DNA of 64,000 nucleotides, from NCBI GenBank assembly GCA_964235495.1, contig CAXSAX010000002.1:60357-124356 (forward strand), in the 5' to 3' direction. The DNA is from LMUY01 sp964235495 (GTDB taxonomy: Bacteria > Pseudomonadota > Alphaproteobacteria > Acetobacterales > Acetobacteraceae). A model generated the notes under the pieces. It did no database searches. It saw nothing but the letters and a program-made list of their open reading frames with translations, and was not told the DNA's origin. Positions 1 to 9,312 of this stretch are shown here, in pieces. The first letter of the stretch is position 1, and each line of letters begins with the position of its first letter. Made by a program: the position numbers and the translations under genes.

Positions 1-370
1 CTATGATGGGCGCGTTAGCCAACGTGTCCACATAATAGCCCACCTTTTCTGGAGCAATATGTTCCGCAACCTCGCAACTCCAGACGAAGTCGACTGGCAT
101 TGTGAAAGGGCCGGTTAGCAAATCATGCAACGCAACGGGAGTCACGGCGCGCTGAATATTTGCCAGAAGCCCATCAATGCCGAACGCTTTCACCCCCATG
201 CGGCTGAAGAAGTCAACAGCGTGACCTTCCCCGCATCCAACGTCCAGCATTGAACTAATGGCGAACCTTTCCCGAAAGTACCGCCACAGACTTGGCGCCC
301 AGGTATTCTGATCACCGTGTCTGACATTGCCACCCAGATCGGGCCGATTTACGTCGTAGGCAGCTGACAT
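1..370 (-). CDS. SAM-dependent methyltransferase (partial, cut by window edge)
   Basis: A reading frame of 123 codons runs from an ATG at 370 off the left edge of the window, so only the N-terminal half is present. It contains the class I methyltransferase nucleotide-binding motif MLDVGCGEGHAVDFF (about residues 40-54), then an acidic strand FGIDGL and a later VDFVWSCEVAEHI segment, as in the Methyltransf_11/23 groups. A GAGGA Shine-Dalgarno lies about 10 nt upstream of the ATG. The base composition is clearly lower in GC than the genes that follow, which suggests a horizontally acquired surface-polysaccharide gene. The substrate cannot be inferred. A sugar or lipid-linked glycan is plausible from the glycosyltransferases downstream. 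Confidence 0.75.
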   Translation of the reverse strand, partial: MSAAYDVNRPDLGGNVRHGDQNTWAPSLWRYFRERFAISSMLDVGCGEGHAVDFFSRMGVKAFGIDGLLANIQRAVTPVALHDLLTGPFTMPVDFVWSCEVAEHIAPEKVGYYVDTLANAPII

Positions 371-562
371 GATCGTATCCTCACCTATCTGCCCAATGAC
401 CCACTGGCATGACGCTTAACCCGGCCCATACAATCGATCAAGGAGAGTCTGCGATCGCTCACGGTTGCCGGGCCTTGCTTCGTCACACGCGCACGCCCGG
501 CGATGCCCAAGCGTGTGAACGCTGCATCCATTTCATGCCTGGCGAAGCATTTGCCTGCTGGC

Positions 563-1603
563 CTAACCAGCGTCGCACCTGTCGCGCCATTGCTGGGATG
601 GAGGCCTGTGTTCAGATGTCAGGCCCGGGTCAGCCAGCGACAGCGCAACCGCGTTCAAGCTTTCAGGCCCGGCATCCGCCGTGATGTCGTTGCCGAGCTT
701 GCAGGTTGGATCGTTCGCTCCGTAATTCTCCACGACCCACTGAGTTGGCAGGGCGTGGGCGGCCTTCAGGTCTGCAACAAGGCGAGCCGTGTTTTGGGCG
801 AACGCGAGGTCGTAACCGCATCCGCCGCGCTGGCCGGCGGCATCTGGTCTCTCAGCGTAAGGTGAGACGATCAGGCTGCTGCGAATGCCCTGCTGCGTTG
901 CCCAGGCGATCATCTGGATGACCAGCCGCCCGTAGCTTGCGTCCCGCAGCGTCCAGTAGGTTGGCGGGACATCCAATCCAATGCCGCCGCCAAACAGCGC
1001 GGCTGCACGGACGTTGGCCCAGAACTCCGCATCCGCGAAACCATCGTCCAGGTCCTCAGCGCCGCCGTTGGGTGTCATGACGATCGCTGCATTGAGGACA
1101 TCGTGCCTCGCTGCACTGCATATCACCTGCTTCATGGCTGCAAGGTCAGCCTTGGTGGTGTATCCGCCATAGGCATGGCCGGTTCGCGCATCTCCGACGC
1201 CGGCCTGGTAAACTCCCGTGCCGTCGCCGGAGTTGGTCAGCATGTTGATGTTCACTTCAGCCGGGTAGCGGCCGTCGAAAAGCGCCAGGTAGCCAGCGTC
1301 GTCGATGCTGCCGCCACCGACCTCCGCCACGGTTGCGGTCGCTGCTGCCTTGCCGAGCCAAGCGGCCCACAACGCCGAGCGCTGACCCGCGGTGAGCGCG
1401 GCGTTCCCGTTGGCGTGCTGGTAAAGCCCGATCCTGCCGGTGCGCAGCATGGCTGAACTGATGGCCGGGTCCGCCAAGGCGGCGTAACGCGGGCCCACGC
1501 TGCCAATAAAGACGACCTTGTCCGAAGCGCCCAGCACGTCGGAGGGAGCGGCGCCGCCCGCCGCGAGCGCCAGGAGCAGACAGGCCAGCGACCGTTTCGG
1601 CAT
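563..1603 (-). CDS. Secreted protein of unknown function
   Basis: The 346-aa product begins with a clear Sec signal peptide (MPKRSLACLLLALAAGG, cleavage probably near residue 26), so it is exported. I do not recognise the family. The body alternates hydrophobic strands and helices (VVFIGSVGPRYA, VAEVGGGSIDDAGYLALFDGRYPAEVNI, AAIVMTPNGGAEDLDD, TQWVVENYGAND), which is compatible with a TIM-barrel glycoside-hydrolase-like fold. That is only an impression. It lies just downstream of a large glycosyltransferase on the same strand with a 19-nt gap, so the two are probably co-transcribed and may act on the same extracellular glycan. No catalytic motif could be assigned. Confidence 0.6.
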   Translation of the reverse strand: MPKRSLACLLLALAAGGAAPSDVLGASDKVVFIGSVGPRYAALADPAISSAMLRTGRIGLYQHANGNAALTAGQRSALWAAWLGKAAATATVAEVGGGSIDDAGYLALFDGRYPAEVNINMLTNSGDGTGVYQAGVGDARTGHAYGGYTTKADLAAMKQVICSAARHDVLNAAIVMTPNGGAEDLDDGFADAEFWANVRAAALFGGGIGLDVPPTYWTLRDASYGRLVIQMIAWATQQGIRSSLIVSPYAERPDAAGQRGGCGYDLAFAQNTARLVADLKAAHALPTQWVVENYGANDPTCKLGNDITADAGPESLNAVALSLADPGLTSEHRPPSQQWRDRCDAG

Positions 1604-1622
1604 GGAGAGCTTGCCGTCCCGG

Positions 1623-4391
1623 CTAATGGTTCCTGGGTCTCCCAGCGCTTCGCGGCTTCTCCTTGGCTGCGGGAGCAGCGGCTCGCAACTTGCGGATGGA
1701 AGCGGGCTCAGCCACGGCTGGCAGGTCCTGGCCGATGCCCCGCGGCGAATCAGGCAGCTTGGCCGCGCTTTGCTTCGCAGCCCGTCGCCCTTGGGCCGCC
1801 GGAGCGTCAGCTTTGGCGGCCGCCACCGGGCGCTTAGGTCCGAAATATGCCGGCTGCATCGGGTCGACGCGGGTGAAGGGCGGCTCAGCGACCTTGACCC
1901 AGTCGAGGGCGACCGCTTCGTCCGGCGGCAGCAACTCGGTGAAAGGCGCGCGCTCCAGGCTGAAGTTCTTGTTGTAGAACGGGTCCAGGGTGAGCCTGTC
2001 GTCCCAGCGTTCCTTCATGGTCTCGGCTTCGTGGAAGAAGCGCGCCTCCTGCACCGGGCGCTCGTCGTCGCCGCGGCTGAGCGATTCGTGGTGTTCGGCG
2101 ATGAAGTCGGGCGTCCAGATGATCTTGTAGCCGGCCGCCCGGACCTTCAGGCAGAAATCGACGTCGTTGAAGGCAACCGGCAGGTTCTTCTCATCCAGGC
2201 CACCGACTTCCTGGAACACCCTGGCGCGGATCAGCACGGCGGCGGCGGTAACGCCGGAATATTCCTGGGCGAACAGCAGCCGCCCGCCGAAGCCGTGGTC
2301 GTCCTCCTGCAAGCCAACGCCCAGGTGCCCGGCGACCCCGCCCAGCCCCATGATGATGCCGCCGTGCTGGACGGTGCGCGACGGGTAGAGGAACTTGCCG
2401 CCGACCATGGCGACCGCCGGGTCAGCCAGCGCCTCGTTGACGCAGACCCGCAGCCAGTCCCCGTCTCCCACGAACACGTCGTTGTTCATCAGCACCAGGA
2501 AGTCCGCGGTGGAGCCGGCGGCGGCCAGGTTATTCAGCCGGGAATAGTTGAACGGCTCCTCGACGCGCATGACGCGCACCTTGGGCAGCAGCGCCGCCTC
2601 GGCGCAGAAGGCGGCCGCCTCGTCGCTGGTGGACCAGTTGTCCACCAAGGTGATGCGCATGTTCTCGTATAGCGTCTTGGTGAGCAGCGTGCGCAGGCAG
2701 CGACGGGTCGTGGGCACCTGGTCCTTGAACGGGATGATGACCTCGACCGACGGCTCCCAGTCGATCAGCCAATCCTGGCGGTAGAGCGTGCTGTCCCGGA
2801 TGTTGGACACCTTCGCCGGCCGGCCGATGCGTTCGAGGTGGTCGCGCACGGCGGCGATCCCGGCGTTGAGCGCGTAAGGCTTGGCGCTGGTGTCGGACGC
2901 GGTCGAGTTCTCCGTGATGCGCCAGTGGTATAGGACTTCCGGCACATGGAAGATCTCGTGCGGCGGCACGTGCTCGGACAGCCGCAGGATCAGGTCATGG
3001 TCCTGCGCGCCGTCGTACTGGCTGTCGAGCGGGCCGGCCCGCTCCAGCGCGCCGCGCTCGACGAACAACAGGTGGCAGACGTAGTTCACCCCCAGCAACA
3101 GCCGATGGTTCCAGTCGGGCTTGAACGCGGGCGTGGTGAAGCTGCCGGCCGCATCGACCTTGTCCTCATCCGAGTACAGCAGCTTGGCGCCTCTCGCCTG
3201 GGCCGCGCGCAGCATCACCTCCAGCGCCGTTTCGGCGAGCAGGTCGTCATGGTCGAAGAAGGCGATCCATTCGCCCTTCGCCGCTTTCAGGCCGAAATTG
3301 GTCGAGCGGCTGATGCCGCCGTTCTTGGCCATGGGACGCACGAGGATTCGGGCGTCGCGGGCGGCGTATTCCTCGATGCAGGCGGTCAGGGCAGCGTTCT
3401 CGCTGCCGTCATCGACGAGGATCAGCTCCCAGTTCTCGTAGGTCTGGGCGATGACCGACTCCACCGCCGCGCGGAACTCGTCCAGCTTCGGGCGGTACAC
3501 GGGGCACACGACGCTGATCAGCGGCGAGCGGGAGTCAGGCTCTCGATCCGCCAGCACGCGGGCCTTCAGGGCGGCGGCGTATTCGGGAAACCACTCGGAG
3601 TAATCCGCCAGCAGGTAGGTCTTCTGCGGAATCAGGCTCAGCAGGTTGCGCCTAAGCCGCGTCAGCCGCACGTGCATGTAGTTGATCTCGTCCGACAGCT
3701 CGGCCAGCTGGGCCTCTGCCGCATCGGAGATCAGGCTGACGACGAGCGGGCTTTTCTCCAGCTCCTCGTTGTCGGGCATCAGGTAGAAGCGGTAGCTCTG
3801 CTTGCGCCCGCGCCGCATGGATGGCGGCAGCACGAAGCGGAAGCCGCAATAGGCGGAGCCATTCAGCAGGCGGCCGACATCGGTGCGCACGCGGTTGGCG
3901 CGGACATGGCCGATGGTGATGCCGTCGCAGGCGATGCGGACCATACAGTTGCCGTCGAGCCTGCCGGTCTCGTAGCTGGACCGCAGCACCCAGCCTTCCA
4001 GCCCGCTGCCGCGCAGGCCATCGACGTGGCTCTGCACCTGGGGACGCCACTTGTAGCTGTAGTCGAACGAGTCCGCCGTGTTGCCTTGGGAGCGGATGAC
4101 CATCGGCATGCGCCGGGTGTCGCGGAACTCCACGCGGTGCGGCTCGCCGTCCAGCGCCTGCAACGGAAGCTTCACGCTGTAGCCGACGGCCTCCGGGGCC
4201 GAACCGGCATTGGCCACGTCCGGGCGCGAGCCGTCGCACACCACCTCCGCCGTCTGCTGGCCGTCCACCAGCACGTAAAACCGCGCCGGCTGCGAACGGC
4301 CGTTTGGGTCGTGCGCCCAGCCGGCGATCACTCCTTCCTCCACCGAGTCGAGCTGGCAGTTGATCGGCGACCGCATCGATTCAGCCATCAT
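1623..4391 (-). CDS. Large glycosyltransferase with two GT2 domains
   Basis: The 922-aa protein has two family-2 GT-A domains. The first starts about residue 290 (ISVVCPVYRPKLDEF, then ILVDDGSENAAL and the DHDD metal motif in AFFDHDDLLAETALEV). The second starts about residue 550 (VEVIIPFKDQVPTTRR, then LVDNWSTSDEA and VLMNNDVFV). The N-terminal 200 residues form beta-sandwich-like domains often seen in Acetobacteraceae polysaccharide transferases (EEGVIAGWAHDPNGRSQPARF). The C-terminus is Ala/Lys/Pro rich. Such tandem GT2 proteins are known to build O-antigen or capsule repeats, often rhamnan. The acceptor here is unknown. An in-frame GTG at 4442 is possible, but ATG-ATG at 4391/4388 is preferred. 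It is divergent from the next glycosyltransferase gene. Confidence 0.8.
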   Translation of the reverse strand: MMAESMRSPINCQLDSVEEGVIAGWAHDPNGRSQPARFYVLVDGQQTAEVVCDGSRPDVANAGSAPEAVGYSVKLPLQALDGEPHRVEFRDTRRMPMVIRSQGNTADSFDYSYKWRPQVQSHVDGLRGSGLEGWVLRSSYETGRLDGNCMVRIACDGITIGHVRANRVRTDVGRLLNGSAYCGFRFVLPPSMRRGRKQSYRFYLMPDNEELEKSPLVVSLISDAAEAQLAELSDEINYMHVRLTRLRRNLLSLIPQKTYLLADYSEWFPEYAAALKARVLADREPDSRSPLISVVCPVYRPKLDEFRAAVESVIAQTYENWELILVDDGSENAALTACIEEYAARDARILVRPMAKNGGISRSTNFGLKAAKGEWIAFFDHDDLLAETALEVMLRAAQARGAKLLYSDEDKVDAAGSFTTPAFKPDWNHRLLLGVNYVCHLLFVERGALERAGPLDSQYDGAQDHDLILRLSEHVPPHEIFHVPEVLYHWRITENSTASDTSAKPYALNAGIAAVRDHLERIGRPAKVSNIRDSTLYRQDWLIDWEPSVEVIIPFKDQVPTTRRCLRTLLTKTLYENMRITLVDNWSTSDEAAAFCAEAALLPKVRVMRVEEPFNYSRLNNLAAAGSTADFLVLMNNDVFVGDGDWLRVCVNEALADPAVAMVGGKFLYPSRTVQHGGIIMGLGGVAGHLGVGLQEDDHGFGGRLLFAQEYSGVTAAAVLIRARVFQEVGGLDEKNLPVAFNDVDFCLKVRAAGYKIIWTPDFIAEHHESLSRGDDERPVQEARFFHEAETMKERWDDRLTLDPFYNKNFSLERAPFTELLPPDEAVALDWVKVAEPPFTRVDPMQPAYFGPKRPVAAAKADAPAAQGRRAAKQSAAKLPDSPRGIGQDLPAVAEPASIRKLRAAAPAAKEKPRSAGRPRNH

Positions 4392-4581
4392 GCGTGTTTC
4401 ATCCAGCGTTGTCACAGCCTGGGCAAAGCCCTTGCGCGCCACCGTTATTGCATTGCAACGCAGCAGACAATCCTGCGTGCCACCGAGCCCGCCCGCACCT
4501 CCGGGCCTGGCTGCACGACCAGCGGCTAATCTGGCTCGACGCCTTGCCGAGGAGGGTCTTGCACCGTAGCTTGGGAGTCGG

Positions 4582-6330
4582 ATGTTGCGAAGTCGGACCA
4601 GTCACGCCCCCGCCGCAACGACGGCCGCGACCGGGGATGCGGGCGCGCTCCGGTCCACCCGCTTCCCCCTCGACGTGCTGTTCGGGACGCAAACGCCGCG
4701 CGCGGATCTGCCGCAGCCCGGCGCTGCCCAGGCCGGCCTGGCATCCAGCTACGATGATCCCGTCGAGGCCACCGTCGCCGGGCAGCTGGACGCCGGGTTC
4801 TATCTTGGCATGTACGACGACATCCGGCGTGCCGGGATCGACCCGGTCAGTCATTACTGCAGCCATGGCTGGGCGGAAGGACGCGATCCCGCGGCGTGGT
4901 TCGACACTCGCCACTACCTCGACGCCAACCGCGACGTGGCCGAGCACGGGGTCAACCCGTTCTGGCACTACCTGGCGCACGGCCGCTCCGAGGGGCGCGC
5001 TCCAAGCCGTCCCGGCGGAACCCGGCGGCAGACCATCGAGGCAGCGGTCGACCCGGACGTCATCACCGCCGCCTACGCCAGGCCGGAGCAGGCCGTGACG
5101 CTGACCCGCGTCCGGCTCGCAGCACTGCTGCGCCCTGCGGCGGAGGCGGCGTGCGGGCTGGTCATCTCCGCCGGGCATGACTGCTACATCCGCGTCACCG
5201 GCGGCATCCAGCTCTTCATCGCGGACGAGCAGGCGAAGTTCGCGCGGCAGAACCTGGCCTACCTCAACGTCTCCCCGTTCGTCCCCCTGCTCCGCCTCGC
5301 CGACCCTGACGCCGCGGACTTGCCGCTGAACCTTGTGCTGAATGGCCGCTTCATCGGAGTGGCCAACGGCGGCGACCTGGCTGCCGTGCTCCGCCGCATG
5401 CCGCCGCGCCCCGGCGAGCCGCGCTGGTTCGTCCTGCACTGCCTGCTGGGCCACAGCATCGCCGACCTGGTGGCGCTGCACCGCGCCAGCCTCGCCGCCC
5501 GCGCCGTGTTCTGGGTGCACGACTATTCCTCCGTGTGCGTCGGCTACACCCTGCTGCGCAACGACGCCGCGTTCTGCCACGCGCCGCCGCCGGGCAGCAT
5601 GGCCTGCCGGGTCTGCATCCACGGCAGCCGGCGGGAGGCTCATGCCGGCCAGGTCAGCCACCTGTTCCAGGCGGTGCCGTTCCACGTCGCAGCACCCTCG
5701 CAGGCCGCGCTGTCGCTCTGGCTGGCCCATGCCGGGCTGCCCTTCGCCACGGCGCAGGCGCACTCGCACTGCACCTTGCAGGCCGACCCGGCGCCCGCGC
5801 TCGCGCGTCCGGTCGGGGTGCCGGTCCGTGTTGCCTTCATCGGCTATCCCCGCCCGCAGAAAGGCTGGCCGCTGTGGCGGGAGCTGATCGCGCGCACCTG
5901 CCACACCGGCGCGTACCGCTTTTTTCACCTGGGCAGCGCCGAGGCGGTGCGCGACCTGCCGGGCATGAGCTGCCACCAGGTCTCGACCTCCCCGGAGCGG
6001 CCAGACGCCATGACGCAGGCTTTGGCCGAGCTGGAGATCGACTTGGTCGCGGCGTTGTCGCCCTGGCCCGAGACCTTTTCCTACGCCGCCTTTGAGTCGC
6101 TGGCGGCGGGGGCGGACCTGGTCTGCCTGGCCGACAGCGGCAACGTCGCGGCGGCCGTGCTGCAGCTGGGGCGCGGGGTCGTGGCAGGCAGCGAGGCGAC
6201 CCTGGTCGAGTTCTTCGAAAGCGGCCAGGCCGTCGAGTACGTCAGGCTATGCCGCGAGCAGGGAACCGGGCGAGGCCGGCTGGCGCACGAAGGCACCACG
6301 GCGAGCCTCGCCCTCGACGCGCCCGCCTGA
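4582..6330 (+). CDS. Glycosyltransferase-like protein with N-terminal tandem repeats
   Basis: The 582-aa protein has near residues 70-150 two tandem motifs of about 33 residues, of the pattern D-x-x-x-Y-L-x-x-x-D-(V/I)-x-x-x-G-(V/I)-x-P-x-x-H-Y, each ending in EGR-x-P. They occur in the leaders of many proteobacterial polysaccharide glycosyltransferases. The C-terminal half resembles a GT-B acceptor/donor pair (VRVAFIGYPRPQKGWPLWREL, AALSPWPETFSYAAFESLAAGADLV), where the late PETFSYAAFESLAAG segment is the usual nucleotide-sugar loop of GT4-like enzymes. A GGGAG Shine-Dalgarno sits just before the ATG. It probably belongs to the same surface-glycan locus as the divergent tandem-GT2 gene. Confidence 0.7.
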   Translation: MLRSRTSHAPAATTAATGDAGALRSTRFPLDVLFGTQTPRADLPQPGAAQAGLASSYDDPVEATVAGQLDAGFYLGMYDDIRRAGIDPVSHYCSHGWAEGRDPAAWFDTRHYLDANRDVAEHGVNPFWHYLAHGRSEGRAPSRPGGTRRQTIEAAVDPDVITAAYARPEQAVTLTRVRLAALLRPAAEAACGLVISAGHDCYIRVTGGIQLFIADEQAKFARQNLAYLNVSPFVPLLRLADPDAADLPLNLVLNGRFIGVANGGDLAAVLRRMPPRPGEPRWFVLHCLLGHSIADLVALHRASLAARAVFWVHDYSSVCVGYTLLRNDAAFCHAPPPGSMACRVCIHGSRREAHAGQVSHLFQAVPFHVAAPSQAALSLWLAHAGLPFATAQAHSHCTLQADPAPALARPVGVPVRVAFIGYPRPQKGWPLWRELIARTCHTGAYRFFHLGSAEAVRDLPGMSCHQVSTSPERPDAMTQALAELEIDLVAALSPWPETFSYAAFESLAAGADLVCLADSGNVAAAVLQLGRGVVAGSEATLVEFFESGQAVEYVRLCREQGTGRGRLAHEGTTASLALDAPA

Positions 6331-6339
6331 GCCGCCGCG

Positions 6340-7125
6340 TCAGGAGGGCGGCCCCGTCAGGTACATCGTTGCCGCCCCAAACTGCCGGGTCTCGAAGGTG
6401 ATTCGCACCGGCACCAGCGGCGAACCCGGCGCGAGGCGGGCGAACCAGGCGGAGCCGCGCTGCGGCCGGCGCAGCACCGCCTCGTCCGCGTCGTGGATGA
6501 AGCCGGCCAACTGGCGCCCCTCGAAGTCGCAGCGCAGCGCGGCCCCCTGGAACGAGGAGCGGCCGGTCGGCTTCAGCACCTCCTCGCCGATTGTGCGCAC
6601 GTCGATCTGCGACAGGCGGCGGCCATCGAAGGTGGTGGCCGCCCCCTCGCACTTGCCGGTGTCCGACAGGCGGCGCAGCAGCCCCGCCATGGCGCTCAGC
6701 GAGTCGATGGTGTGCAGCTGCTGCTCCACGGGCACCGGGTCCCGCTCCTCGTCCACCGGCGGCACGAGCTGGCTCAGCACCGGCTTGCCATTCTGCCAGT
6801 CGATCTGCGTCACCCGCGACTCGCCGTGCATGTGCCCGGAGCTGAACAGCTCCCGGGGCTCCGCCGCCTCGCCGTGGAAACGCCCATCCACCGTCGTGGT
6901 GGCGTCCGCATGGACCAGCAAGCCGACCATGCCCGTCAGATGGTAGGACACCTGCAGTCGGTAGCTCTGCGGCGACATCGCCAGGCTGGCCTGCATGTCC
7001 ATGACGTTCAGGCCATCGGCATAGGCGGAGTAGGCCAGCTTCACCGGCGCGTCATCCGCCCAGGCGGGGAGCGGGCCGAACAGGGCGAGCACGGCGGCGG
7101 CCAGGCAGGTGCGCATGGGCGTCAT
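6340..7125 (-). CDS. DUF3108-type periplasmic/outer-membrane-associated protein
   Basis: The 261-aa product starts with a signal peptide (MTPMRTCLAAAVLALFGPLPAWA). It then follows the DUF3108 layout: LAYSAYADGLNVMDMQASLAMSP, SYRLQVSYHLTGMVGLL, a central D-G-R-R-L-S-Q-I-D segment and a C-terminal beta-rich part ending PVRITFETRQFGAATMYLTG. DUF3108 proteins are predicted exported beta-structured proteins of unknown role. The start at 7125 was chosen because it alone provides the signal peptide; the open frame extends upstream to 7467 only through the preceding gene. The gene ends 9 nt from the convergent glycosyltransferase gene. Confidence 0.75.
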   Translation of the reverse strand: MTPMRTCLAAAVLALFGPLPAWADDAPVKLAYSAYADGLNVMDMQASLAMSPQSYRLQVSYHLTGMVGLLVHADATTTVDGRFHGEAAEPRELFSSGHMHGESRVTQIDWQNGKPVLSQLVPPVDEERDPVPVEQQLHTIDSLSAMAGLLRRLSDTGKCEGAATTFDGRRLSQIDVRTIGEEVLKPTGRSSFQGAALRCDFEGRQLAGFIHDADEAVLRRPQRGSAWFARLAPGSPLVPVRITFETRQFGAATMYLTGPPS

Positions 7126-7277
7126 GATGGGCCTGGACCGGGCGGTTTGTAACGTGAAATCAGGTGGCTGAGCCACGGACGGGACCCGGCGCGCCATGGG
7201 GCGGCTGACGCTGGACGACCTGGCGGCGTTCCTCGCCGGGCGGCCCCTGCCGACGGCGGTGGTGTAGGCCGCGGCGC

Positions 7278-9293
7278 TCATCCGGGCCGATCCAGATCGA
7301 GCTGCAGCGAGCGCAGCAGCACCCCCAGCGTCCGGGTGTCCAAGTTCATCCCGCGGTCCAGCGGCCGAGCGGGCTGCTGGATCGCCAGGCTCACCACGCA
7401 AGGGTCGGAGCCACCCGCCGGCAGCGCCAGGCTCTGCGGGGCGGAGGCTAGATCGGGAAGCCGCCATTCGGCGGCTGGCCGACCGTCCACCATGACCGAG
7501 ACGGCCTGCTCGCCCCCCGGCTGCGGCGCGAAGCCGACCAGGTCCAGCCGCAGCACGGCCGGCCCGGCAGGCCGGCGGACTTGCAGCACGGCCACGCCGC
7601 CGACGCTCCAGGCAGCGCCCCCCGTGTCATCCCAGCCTTTCGCCAAGGCGTCGTGAAACACCGCATCCGCCTCGCCGACGCTGCGGCTGGGCGGCAATGC
7701 GGGCGCGCCGATCAGGGGCCAGGGCGCGAGAGCCGCATCGTCGGCGGAGCACAGCGCCAGCCCGCCGGCAGCGTGGCAATGCTGTCCCGCGCCGGGCACC
7801 CGGAACGCCTCGCTCCGGCGCAGCAGCACGCGCAGCTCGCCGGGCTGCAATGGCTGGCCGAGCGTCTGCGCCGGGTCGCACTCCGGCGCTGCCATGTCGC
7901 GCGCCGTCGCCATCGTGTTGGTCCGCATCAGCGTCTCGGAGGCGAGCAGCATCAGTTGGATGTCGACCGGCCTGGTCTGCGCCGCGCCGCAGCCGAACTT
8001 GGGCCACAGCGTCAGCTGGCGGTGCTGCGCGAATGCCGGGCGCAGACCGGCGGCGTCGATCGCCCACGGGTCGCCGGCTGCCGATCTCCAGCGGATCGCC
8101 GCCCGCAGCTCCCCCGTGTCGGCCAGCTGCAGGATCACGGCCGTCGCCAGCAGCGCCCCCGCCCAGCGGGGAGGCAGCGTCCGTGCCGCCGTGGCGACGC
8201 CCAGCACCATCACCATGTACGCCACCGGCCAGAAGAACCGCGAGGTGGCCCGGAACTGCGCCAGCCAATCCGGCACCGGGTGCCAGTGGAACAGGCGCAG
8301 CGGACCGGCATATCCCACGTTGGACAGCGCGAACCCGGTCAATCCCAGGGCCACCAGCCACAGCCCGGCGTGACGCCGCCAAGCCGGGCGCGCGCGGACA
8401 GCGAGCGCCAGGCTGGCCGCCAGCAGCAGCAGCAGCCCGGCGCCGAGATACTGGTAGCCCTCCCAGGCCTGCCCGCCCGTCGCGTCGTAGGCCAGTTCGG
8501 GGAACAGGGAGGATGCGCCGGGCAGCAGCGGCGCCAGCAGGTTCATCGAGTAGAAGCCGAAGCCCACCGCCGGCGAGCTGCCGCCCATGCCGAGCAGCCA
8601 GGCCGCCCCGCCGCAGACAGCCAGGCCGGCGCCGAACCCGGCGGCGGCGCGGAGCCAGCGCCGGTCGCCGCGCAGCAGCAGCGTGAGCGGCGCTGCCGCC
8701 AGCACGGCCCCCGTCACGGCCAGGATGTACGGGTGGATCAGCAGGCAGCCCAGCATCAGCAGCACCGCCGCCGGCCAGCAGCGCCGGCCTGCCGCCAGCC
8801 GGAAATACAGCCCGAGGCCCAGCAGGATGGCGGCGTGGCTGCACAGTGCCGTGTGGCCGTAGCGCGCCAGGAAGGTGGGCATGCTCAGGGACAGCAGCGC
8901 CACCGCCGCCGCCGGCCCCAGCCGCCGCTCCCCCGCGCTGCGCAGCGCGAACACGGCGGCTGCGGGCTGCAACGCGAAGGCCAAGGCGAGCCAGGCCTGC
9001 GAGGCCGACGCGCCCGGTTGCAGCAGCGCCCGGAACGGCTTGAGCGCCAGCATGGCCAATGGAATGCTGTCGGTGAGCGCGACGCTGGTGCCCGCCAGGG
9101 CCGGGATGCGCAGCAGCGGCCAGCCCCACGGCTCGGCCAGGAAATACCGTTGGCCGATCACCGAAACCGCCTGGTCGCCCACGAACGCGGCATGGAGTGG
9201 GTCGGCGGGAAAGACGGCGTGCCAGGACAACAGCCACACCGCGAAGGCAGCGCCAGCCGCGAGCGCCAGGGGGTAGGCGGCCCGGCCCGTCAC
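7278..9293 (-). CDS. Polytopic membrane protein, DUF6311-like
   Basis: This 671-aa protein has roughly ten to twelve hydrophobic segments in its first 420 residues and a soluble beta-rich C-terminal domain of about 230 residues (LRLDLVGFAPQPGGEQAVSVMVDGRPAAEWRLPD). The N-terminal order (AEPWGWPLLRIPAL, GTSVALTDSIPLAMLALKPF, then TFLARYGHTALCSHAAILLGL) matches my memory of DUF6311/GT-C-like membrane proteins of polysaccharide loci. A lipid-linked sugar transferase role is plausible but not shown. The GTG start at 9293 lies 19 nt after the stop of the upstream methyltransferase, which indicates one operon. Confidence 0.65.
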   Translation of the reverse strand: MTGRAAYPLALAAGAAFAVWLLSWHAVFPADPLHAAFVGDQAVSVIGQRYFLAEPWGWPLLRIPALAGTSVALTDSIPLAMLALKPFRALLQPGASASQAWLALAFALQPAAAVFALRSAGERRLGPAAAVALLSLSMPTFLARYGHTALCSHAAILLGLGLYFRLAAGRRCWPAAVLLMLGCLLIHPYILAVTGAVLAAAPLTLLLRGDRRWLRAAAGFGAGLAVCGGAAWLLGMGGSSPAVGFGFYSMNLLAPLLPGASSLFPELAYDATGGQAWEGYQYLGAGLLLLLAASLALAVRARPAWRRHAGLWLVALGLTGFALSNVGYAGPLRLFHWHPVPDWLAQFRATSRFFWPVAYMVMVLGVATAARTLPPRWAGALLATAVILQLADTGELRAAIRWRSAAGDPWAIDAAGLRPAFAQHRQLTLWPKFGCGAAQTRPVDIQLMLLASETLMRTNTMATARDMAAPECDPAQTLGQPLQPGELRVLLRRSEAFRVPGAGQHCHAAGGLALCSADDAALAPWPLIGAPALPPSRSVGEADAVFHDALAKGWDDTGGAAWSVGGVAVLQVRRPAGPAVLRLDLVGFAPQPGGEQAVSVMVDGRPAAEWRLPDLASAPQSLALPAGGSDPCVVSLAIQQPARPLDRGMNLDTRTLGVLLRSLQLDLDRPG

Positions 9294-9312
9294 ACCGCGG
9301 CATCCTGGCGCG

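Noticed and set aside
7196..7267. 23-codon frame (MGRLTLDDLAAFLAGRPLP) in a 152-bp gap
   Set aside because: The peptide looks like a protein C-terminus and might be a gene remnant, but it is too short and has no ribosome site to support a call.
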